In this document: positions 21,107-28,711 of the stretch, one piece after another
Layout: every line of letters starts with the position of its first letter
How positions within the stretch are numbered: position 1 is the stretch's first letter
From: Cochliopodium minus
Taxonomy: Eukaryota > Discosea > Himatismenida > Cochliopodiidae
Assembly (NCBI GenBank): GCA_024220525.1
Contig: JAMYWO010000146.1
Location: forward strand, 1 to 28,711
Direction: 5' to 3'
DNA: 28,711 bases
Program-made: the position numbers and the translations under genes
The notes under the pieces: model-generated
Database searches by the model: none
What the model saw: the letters and a program-made list of their open reading frames with translations, nothing else
Told to the model about the DNA's origin: nothing

Positions 21107-22038
21107 ATGACAAGCAAAGACTTCCAATTCCAATCTGATGTATTCGAATCATTGCAAAATGATGAAGAAGTTAACCAAGCATTTATTGATGGATTATTTT
21201 ATTATAAAGGATCTGAAATGATGATCAAATGTGCTCCATATCTTGCACAAGCACAACATTGCTTTTCAACAAAGGTAAGAAAAAGAAAATTTATATAAAT
21301 ATATTTTTCCTTTCTCAAATATATATATTTATATTTTTTATAAATATTTTTTTTTTTTTTTGAATATAAAAGGGAAATAATGACCCAACTTGTTATGAAT
21401 CATTGTTAGGATATTCTGCTTGTAATATTGATACCATTGATTCCAGTCTTTTTGAAGAATTCAAGAAATGCTATGAAACCAAAGGTCTCGATAATTGCAA
21501 CATTGAAGGTAAAAAAATAATTTGCCTTCATAATATCATACAAATAAAAGCAAAAAAAAAAATATATATATTTTTGAAGAATATAATCAAAATTTATAAA
21601 CAAAATATCAAATTTTAATCATATAATACATTCATTCTTTATCAAATCTATAAAATACATTCTTTCTTATCATGTTATTCTAAAAATAAAATTTTATTTA
21701 TAATATTTTCAGATTATGAAAAGAGAGCTTATGATAGATTATTGAAGAATAACATTGTATTCACCAGCGAAGAAAATAATATCAAAGAAGAAATCGAAAG
21801 AGTAGAATTGCTCGATGGACCAAAAGGACAAGCTAACTCTTTGAGAAAAGCTTCATCCATTGCATGCCCAAATCAATTTAAGGCTTACAATGCTTGCCTC
21901 GATAAAAATTCTAAATTATATAAAAAATGCTTGCCTGAAACCAAGAGCTTGTTGTTTTGTACCGGACAATTCTTGTCCAAGATGAGTGCTTTGGATATCC
22001 AAGAAAGAATTAAAGAATACCGTGAAAAAGAAAATTAA
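21107..22038 (+). CDS. CHCH-type protein with four CX9C motifs, probable mitochondrial intermembrane-space protein
   Basis: Exons 21107-21274, 21373-21508 and 21713-22038 join to 209 aa. Cysteines fall in regular pairs: C42-x9-C52, C63-x9-C73, C89-x8-C98, then C153-x9-C163 and C174-x9-C184. Two CX9C pairs in a row make a twin-CX9C helical hairpin, oxidised on import by the Mia40 relay into the intermembrane space. This protein has two such units, the first followed by a CX8C pair and separated from the second by a Lys/Glu-rich linker. There is no N-terminal presequence, as expected for this class. The N-terminal part (YYKGS...C-x9-C...DPTC) loosely recalls NDUFA8, a complex I accessory subunit with two CHCH units, but the total length and extra pair differ. 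The intron at 21275 separates the two halves of the first hairpin. Confidence 0.78.
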
Positions 22039-22290
22039 AAAATATAACGATATTTATTTGATAATACAAACAAAATTAAATGTAATTCCTCTTTATCTTT
22101 TAATCTTATTGTCAATAAAATTAGAAACCTGATATCAGATGAGATAGTTTTAAAAAACCAACATCTTTTTATTCATTTTTCCAAATTTAGAAATATATTC
22201 ACTTTATAAATTTCTAATCAAGAATAAAAAGGAAATTGAAAGGATAATCTTCCTTCAAAATAAAAAAAATTGAAATATACTTTTCAAATA

Positions 22291-23307
22291 ATGTGGAATT
22301 ATCTATTCGGATCATCCAAAAAAGAACAAAAAACCCTTCCAGAAAAATTGGATTGCCAAAAATTACTCGATCAAGACAAAGAAACAGGGATAGATTTCAT
22401 AGAATCATTAAAAACAAAAGGATATGTGGTTGTAAGTTTAAATGAGAAACAAGCAGAGATGATAAAGGAATACAGAAAAAAATGTGAAGAATTTTTTTCG
22501 TACGATGAAAATTATAAAACGAAATATGCACCAAAGACAGATGAGATAGTAAAAAGAAAGAATATAGGATGGATTAAAGTGAGGGAATTAAAAGAATTTT
22601 TAAAAGTAAAGAAAGGAGATGTAGAAACTGGAAATTTTCCAGATAAACCAGAGAAATTTGTGGAATCATTCAATGACTTGGAATTATTTTATAGAAGTAA
22701 GAGGATAATAATTTTTTTTCTATTCAAAAATATATGATTGAATGAAATTTCAATAAATTTAATGTTTATCTTTTTAATTGAACATTTATTTTCCAAAGAT
22801 CTTTCTGAATCTTGCATGGATTTGATTGCAAAGACTAAAACTAGCTCCAACAAGCCATTTCTAGACCCAGAGTTCCACAAACAACTGGTACAGTTCCACA
22901 GAAAGCATTCATCCATCTCTGCAATCTCCTACTACGCCATTTCCGAACAATCCGAAAAAAAAGAAGAGGAAAATCTCACTGAAAAAAAAATCTCTGAAAA
23001 TGTAACAGAAGATGACATGAACAAAGAAGAACATTCTCCTTCTGCAACTCATACAGATACTGGTATACTTACTTTTATTGTAAATTCCGATGTCCCAGGT
23101 CTTCAAGTTCAACCTACTGGTGAAAAGGAATTTTTGGAAGTTGAAAAACTCAACAACCCTTGGACTGACATGTATATCATCATGGGGAGAAAGCTTGAGT
23201 TTTTTGCAAAGGAGGACAAATATTTTGTACCTACTGTTCATAGGGTGATCATCCCCAAGAACCAAGCAAGATATTCCTTGCTTTATTTTTGTGATGTTCC
23301 AATGTAG
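22291..23307 (+). CDS. 2-oxoglutarate/Fe(II)-dependent oxygenase, isopenicillin N synthase-like fold
   Basis: Exons 22291-22696 and 22799-23307 join to 304 aa. The C-terminal half has the family signature HTDTGILTF with iron ligands H220 and D222, PGLQVQ, the distal ligand H283 in TVHRV, and the 2-oxoglutarate-binding R293-x-S295 in ARYSLLYF. The N-terminal GYVVVSL and later helices match the usual N-terminal region of this family. These enzymes couple oxidation of 2-oxoglutarate to hydroxylation or desaturation of a small molecule. A Glu/Lys/Ser-rich insertion of about 35 residues (about 185-218) lies just before the HTD motif. The substrate cannot be inferred. The in-frame TTG upstream at 22270 is not needed; the ATG at 22291 is used. 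The gene converges on the Sel1 gene across 98 bp. Confidence 0.85.
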
Positions 23308-23405
23308 ATAAAAAATAAATTTTTCAATCAAAGAATCCTTTTCTTTTAAAAAACTTTTTTTAATACAAATTGTTTCGAAGAACAAACAAAAAAAAGGAGA
23401 CAAAT
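23308..23405. terminator. Shared 3' spacer of two convergent genes
   Basis: Only 98 bp separate the two stop codons. On the plus strand an AATAAA lies about 10 nt past the oxygenase stop; on the minus strand only T/A-rich sequence follows the Sel1 stop. Both polyadenylation sites must lie here or the transcripts overlap. The exact sites cannot be read. Confidence 0.4.
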
Positions 23406-24790
23406 TCATTGCAAAATTTGGCACAGATTAGTGATAATTATCATTGCTATTCCTTTGACCAAAAATTTGACTTTAGAAAATCTTTTTCTATATTTGCTCA
23501 TTGCCAAAATAAGAATTATTTTGTTGTCCAAAATGTTTTTGTTGCTCCAATACTTATGCAAAGAAGGCATCCATTCCACTTTGTTCGAGTTGATGAGAGA
23601 TTTCAGTCTAACTAGAGAATCGTTTCCATTGTCAATAGAATTTTGGTAATAAAGGGCTGCTTGTTGGAATTCCAAAGGTAAATTATGTTCACCTTTTTTA
23701 AATTAAATTTTTTGTTGAATATTTTTTTAGTTTTGTTATGTTTTTTTTTGGGTTTTAAATTTTTTTACCTTTAGAATATAAATTTCCAAGATAATTCAAA
23801 CAATATTTGTTTCCTTTAAGTCCACCCATCTTGAAGAGCTCCAGAGATTTGTTAATGTTTCTTTTGATGAACTCTCCATGAAAATAAAGGTACCCCAAAA
23901 TGAACATGGCTTGATCGTTTTCAAATTCAATAGACTTGTTTAGATAATACACTGTCTTGTCGATTTTCTTCTGTTTCAAGTATATGTTGGCAAGAAAATG
24001 CATCGAATCTGAATTTCCCTTTTTGATGGATTCCTTGAATAATTTAATTGCTTCTTTATCATTTTTTTCTACTCCCTTTCCTTGATTTTAAAATTTAATT
24101 TTTTTTAAATTGAATAATTTTCAAAGAAAATTTTTTTTTTATTCTTTTTTTTTTTTTTTTACCAGTCATATACATGTATGCCATGTTTAGGTATGAGCTA
24201 TCATTTGATTTGGAGATGGCTTTTTTGTAATACTTTAATGCTTTATTTTTGTTCTTTTGTACTCCCTTTCCAGAGTTCAATTGATATCCTAAATCAAATA
24301 AATAATTTGTTGGTATTTAAGAAGATAGGAATTATTTATTTGAATTGACTCCAAAATAATGAAATATTTGATTATAATAACTTGTTTATTCGTTTTATAT
24401 GATTGAAGGAAATTATAATAAAATAATTCCTCCACCCCCCTTATGAACTAGATAATAAATTTCTATATTACCCATGAAGTTGACCGCATAGGATGTATTT
24501 TCCTTGAGCATTTCTCTATCGTTTTTGAAATGTTGTTTGAAGAGATTATATGCTTCTTCATAATTGACTGGCTTTTCAAAGCCGAAAAAATGTAACATTC
24601 CCTTTGAAAGATAATCCCCTTTGTTGGCTGAACATATGCACAATTTCTTGGATATATCTTTATTCATCTTGACTGCATTGCCATAATACTTTTTATAAGC
24701 CAGTATAGACATCGCACATCTTTCCCCATTCTTCGATCTATTGAATAATCCTTCTAAATAACCAAGTTCATTTTCATCTATAAGATCCAT
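23406..24790 (-). CDS. Sel1-like repeat (TPR-like) protein
   Basis: Exons on the minus strand are 24790-24472, 24288-24163, 24080-23769 and 23692-23406, giving 347 aa. Sel1-like alpha-helical repeats are visible: GKGVQKNKNKALKYYKKAI followed by SSYLNMAYMYMTG, GKGVEKNDKEAIKLFKESI followed by DSMHFLANIYL, DQAMFILGYLYFHG, and KYCLNYLGNLYSKG with a following FQQAALYYQNSI. The N-terminal 100 residues fit weaker units of the same kind. Sel1 repeats form solenoids used as protein-binding scaffolds, for example in ER-associated degradation or signalling. No signal peptide, transmembrane segment or second domain is visible, so the cellular role is unknown. All three introns are phase 1 inside glycine codons, and introns 2 and 3 cut equivalent positions of successive repeats. 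Confidence 0.85.
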
Positions 24791-25076
24791 TCACTCAGGA
24801 ATTTTGTTTCCAAATTTTTTTTTTAATTTTTTTATATTTTAATACAAGCCAAGTGAAGTTAATCAAGTTATATCCTCCAAAGTTTTTCAAGATTTCAACA
24901 AGTAAAATACTTGCTCATTCATTAAATTCATCTCCTCAATATTTCAATCTTTTAGATGATTCTCTTAATCTCTTTGTTATTCGAAAAATAAAATTTAAAT
25001 TCAACAAAATCTCGAAAATTTGAAAACAAGAATAAATATTTAAAATAAAAATCAGTCATAAGTTTCATATTTCTAA
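24791..25076. promoter_or_regulatory. Divergent promoter space between Sel1 and FUSC-like genes
   Basis: The two genes start back to back across 286 bp of A/T-rich sequence that must carry both promoters. Repeated short T and A runs are present; I see no convincing TATA box or paired operator-like element, and no additional open frame. Confidence 0.4.
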
Positions 25077-28000
25077 ATGGATAATGAAACTATAAATATG
25101 AGCGAAAATGCTAATGATACTGTTACATCGAATGATGATTTTAGTTTGGATGGAGGGATTGATTTAGATGATTACAAAGATATTAACGATCAATTCCACA
25201 AATCGAAGATTTACTTGAATAAAAATGTTAGTTTATCAAAATATTAGAATCTTTTTATTTTATAAACCAATTTATTTCGAAAAGATTATTGGAGAAGATG
25301 ATTTGGAAGTATGGGATAAATCTGCTTTCACCAATATGAGGGATTTTCTTGATGGCAAAAAGAAAAAAGTTTTTAAAGTTGTGGAGCATCATGTAACTTC
25401 TTCATTTCTTTTTAATCTAACATATGCTATGAGAGTTTTGATAGGTAATTTGAATTTATAACTTTATTTTTAATAATTGAAATATAATATGAAATTTTGT
25501 GGAAATTTTTTCAATTATTTTTTTTTTTTTTTTTTAAATATAGCTTGCATTCTTGCATCCATTCTTTTGCAAATAGGGGTAATAAAGCATAGAACTAGAT
25601 CAACTGAAATGGGAGTTGTATTGGCTGTTCTTTCAGTTAAAAGTAAAAAAAAAAGAAGCCAAAAATTTTCAAATGAATTTTTTATAATTGAAATAAAGAT
25701 ACAATGGGAGGAAGTATTAAATCTATTTTCATATTGATGTCAGTTTATTTGGGTATATGCATAGCAATAGCATTTACATATGCATCTCAAGCAGATAATT
25801 TGATTGCAATTGGTAATTTTTTGTAAATGTTTAGATGAATAAGATCTCATTGAACTATAAATTTATAGGTGCATTTATATATGGTAATATTTAATTTCAT
25901 TTTGAAAAGATCCTTCAATATATAATTAAGTTATTACATTCAAGGATTGTCTTTTTTTGTTGGGCTATCTACTTTCCACAGAAACAACATCAAATTTTTT
26001 TTACTTGTTTTTGTGGAAATATTGTTAGAGTGGCAATTACTACATAAACATGGAGAAGAGTTTCACCACATAGAATTTGGAGTAAAACATTATTCTTTTT
26101 AAATTTTTATATTTGAAAATAACGCCTTTTTGTTTTTTAAGCTCAAAACAGGATTTACTTACACCATTGGATTTGTATCATTGATGATTGCATCACTTCT
26201 TCCATTTCCTTTTTTCGCTAAACACAGAATCAACAAAAAATTGAAGATAGCAAGAAATGCGATCAGTTTGATGCTCAAGAAAATTATAGCAGAGTTTGAA
26301 ACAGGAAACATGACAAAGTTTTTGGTCCAGTTGACCGAAATAAAGGCCCTTTTGAAAATATCCGAGAAAAACATACATCAAGCTGAAGCGTTAATGAACC
26401 ATCTTTCTTATGAACATCCTTTTTCATCTCTCGAAGGATATAAAAAACTCATTTCTTTCTTGAAAAACATTGAATTACACTGCAAAGGTAAATTAATTTT
26501 CAAATTTTCAAATTTTTTTTTTTTAAATTTAATTACTTTTTTTAGGAATCCTTCTTTCACTTAATAACTTTAGTGAGGACAATCCAATAACTAATTTAAG
26601 AAATAAAATCGGTACTTTTTTTTTTGTTTTTTAAAACCATTTTCTTAATTTTTTTTTGTAGGACCTTTCGCTGCATCTTGTGCTGCGGAATGTTCAAGAA
26701 GTTTAAATGGTGAAAAAAAATTCAATTTTATTTAATCAAATATAAAAAATTTAATTTTTTATTAAAAGAAATTGTTAAAAAGGGGGTTGCTCAGAAGAAT
26801 AATGAACACTTGCAAACCAGTATCAAATTATTGAGGAAATCTTTTAAAAAAGAAAGAAAAGTTTTGATAGAGAATGTAACCAAATATTCTATTTTTTATT
26901 TTATTTTATTTTATTTTTCTCTAGGTGTTTGGAAGAGAATTCTTCACTAATAATGTATTCAATTTCTTATTTTTTAATTTAATTTCATTTTTATTTATAA
27001 ATATTTAGTCTGAAATGTCCTTTAATATCAACACTGAAAATAAAAACAAAAGAAATAATTTATCTGTTAATTTAGCCAAAGAATTGATGGCCACTCATTT
27101 TTTCCTGTAATTTTTTTCTTTATTTTTATTTGATTAATTTGATTTTTTTTAAACTTTAAAAAAAAGACTTCAATTTTTTGGAGTTGCAATACACATTCAC
27201 AGGTTTGAGCCAAAGGAGTTCATAAAAACAGATTTTTGTTCTTTTTTTGTCTCGATCAAGAACGTGTTGCTTCATGGTTGGAAATTAACAAGTGATAAAC
27301 ACACTAAAAGTATCAATTTAATTTTATTCTTCATTTTTTTTTTTAAAAAATTTTTCATTTAAAAGAGAGGGAATATTTGAGAAGCAAAGAGTTCATGATC
27401 AGGATTTTGAACGCCCTCCTGTATTCAACGAGTATTTTTGTCGCTAGTATTTTCTTTCTGGTGACATCTCTCGCAAAGAGTTTTTACCACAGCCAGCCGA
27501 GTATTCTTACTCATGTGGTCATCTTTATTTTTGCTCCTTTACACGTTAACAAAAATTACTTTAAAATTTTAAAAAAAAAAATTTAAAAATTTCAATTATT
27601 TAATTTAGGATGGTGGAGGATCTTTTAGTACTGCTTCAAAGTGGGTACAAAATTTTTTTTTTTTTTTATTTTTATTTTTTAACAATAAAAAATAAATTAA
27701 TTCTAGGTTGGTGGAGCTGTTCTTGCGATTGTCTACAGTTTTTTAGTCATTCAAATCATTGGTATCCAAAACAATCCATACTTAATCACTGTTTTTGGAA
27801 CGTCTTTCATGACACTGATGGCCATTCTGTCATTGGAATTCAAGGGTGTCACCCATGTTGCTTCTTTCATCACAATCATGAATTTGTACAGACAAGAAGA
27901 AGTTACCAATTATGAATCCTTTTTGATCTCTAGTTTGATACAGACTTTTTTAGCAGTGGGGTTTCTTTTTCTTTGAAAATTTTTTTTGAGATTGAAAAAT

Positions 28001-28638
28001 TTTTTTTAATTTTTTCTTTCCATTTAATATTTAGTATCATGTTGGGATTGTTTTTGTTCAAATGGATTCTAAAGTCTGCAAGATCTTTGAAAAGAAAAAA
28101 TTCCATTAAAATCGTGGGGTTGTTGGGTCAGTGTATCAGCTCGTGTATAAATGTAAATAAATTAATTTATTCATTCATCCTTCTTTTAATTTTCTTCATT
28201 GAAAAGGTATTTAATTCTTTGGGGCAAAACCGGATTGAAGATCCACAAGATGAAATGGTGAAAAAAAAAAAGAATTTTTATTAAAAAAAATTTTTATTAT
28301 TTTTGCTTGTTTAAAGGGATTCAAAAATATAAATTTGGAAGTGAAAAAGATCAGATCCAAAGTACACAAACAAGGCAAGTTGATCAATTTTTTGATAGAC
28401 GAACCTGTTTTGTGGAGAAAGAAAGTCAACATTCAAGAAGAAAGAAACTATCTTGTCATGTTCAACGATTTGTCAAATAGCGTAACTTGGTTGTCGAAAT
28501 GCAGCAAGTAAACGAACATTTTCATTTGTTGTTTTCTTCATTAATCTTATTTTTTATTAAAAAGAGTTCTATCTCAAGGTAAATTGGAAAATACTCAACT
28601 TTTCAGCCAATCGATTCGTGATGTTGCTTATAGAATAG
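25077..28638 (+). CDS. FUSC/aromatic acid exporter-like multispanning membrane protein, 3' end off the window
   Basis: Twenty exons join in frame to about 805 residues: 25077-25226, 25285-25444, 25544-25642, 25699-25812, 25869-25883, 25945-26081, 26142-26487, 26546-26611, 26662-26709, 26769-26875, 26925-26954, 27009-27106, 27167-27309, 27366-27544, 27609-27644, 27707-27960, 28035-28152, 28207-28257, 28317-28507 and 28565-28638, with a donor at 28639. An acidic cytosolic N-terminus is followed by about six membrane helices (including GVVLAVLSV, a SIFILMSVYLG helix and FVSLMIASLLPFPFF), a long central helical region with an RFEPKEF segment, then a second set of about six helices (including VGGAVLAIVYSFLVIQIIG). 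Two six-helix halves around a soluble middle, and the EP motif, fit the FUSC/ArAE/ALMT-like superfamily of anion and aromatic-acid transporters. The substrate is unknown. Exon 5 is only 15 nt and exon 11 only 30 nt. Confidence 0.78.
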
Positions 28639-28711
28639 GTAATAGTTTTAATTTGATTAAAAAGTTTATTAGCGGAGATCTCCTATATAAAAAAAAATTA
28701 TTATTTCATAA
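28639..28711 (+). other. Start of the next intron of the FUSC-like gene, possible exon start at the edge
   Basis: GTAATAG begins an intron. An acceptor-like TTTATTAG ends at about 28672, and the following bases stay open in the required phase to the end of the window, so exon 21 may begin there. The sequence is mostly A/T, and this cannot be settled without the adjoining DNA. Confidence 0.3.

Noticed and set aside
22909-23424. 171-codon minus-strand frame across the oxygenase gene end
   Set aside because: It is antisense to the HTD...HRV...RYS exon, with Phe/Lys-rich composition and no family features.
163-28638. Alternative genetic code (reassigned stops)
   Set aside because: All apparent stops inside genes fall in introns with good splice signals. 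After joining, no in-frame TAA, TAG or TGA remains, and all three are used as terminators.

Overview
This is nuclear DNA from an AT-rich, intron-dense, gene-dense eukaryote. Coding exons are moderately AT-rich, while introns and spacers are almost all A and T, with long A and T runs. I could join exons by eye in ten of the eleven genes. Introns are GT-AG, mostly about 50-80 nt with some of 200-450 nt, and usually run GTAA(A)n ... (T)nAG. Every joined model stays in frame with the standard code; stops are TAA, TGA or TAG. Most start codons sit behind A-rich leaders. A tandem SH3-RhoGEF-PH pair, an Asn/Gln-rich region and mitochondrial-type CX9C cysteines suggest a free-living, probably amoeboid protist with mitochondria. 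The lineage cannot be fixed from this window.

Layout. 1-5324, minus strand: the 5' part of an acyl-CoA synthetase gene (running off the left edge), then a single-exon gene for a protein with four C2HC zinc fingers and a divergent DEAD-box helicase core. 5325-5542: divergent promoter space. 5543-23307, plus strand, seven genes: a seven-bladed WD40 protein; two tandem SH3-DH-PH-coiled-coil Rho GEFs of 999 and 971 aa; a ketopantoate reductase-type enzyme with a 4-nt exon; an SMPD4-type neutral sphingomyelinase-3 homologue with a C-terminal membrane anchor; a protein with four CX9C motifs; and a 2OG-Fe(II) oxygenase. 23406-24790, minus strand: a Sel1-repeat protein, convergent with the oxygenase. 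25077 to the right edge, plus strand: a FUSC/aromatic-acid-exporter-like membrane protein in at least 20 exons, running off the window.

The genes do not form one pathway; apart from the tandem GEF pair this looks like ordinary eukaryotic gene order. Spacers are very short (98-406 bp). The most informative signals are a patch of perfect identity, introns included, between the two Rho GEF genes; an intron present in one copy and absent from the other; very small exons (4, 10, 10 and 15 nt); a strong preference for phase-1 introns, often inside glycine codons; and the intronless zinc-finger/helicase gene. I see no tRNA, rRNA, CRISPR array, transposon or virus-like element. All exon joins are my own reading of splice signals plus reading frame and have not been checked against transcripts.
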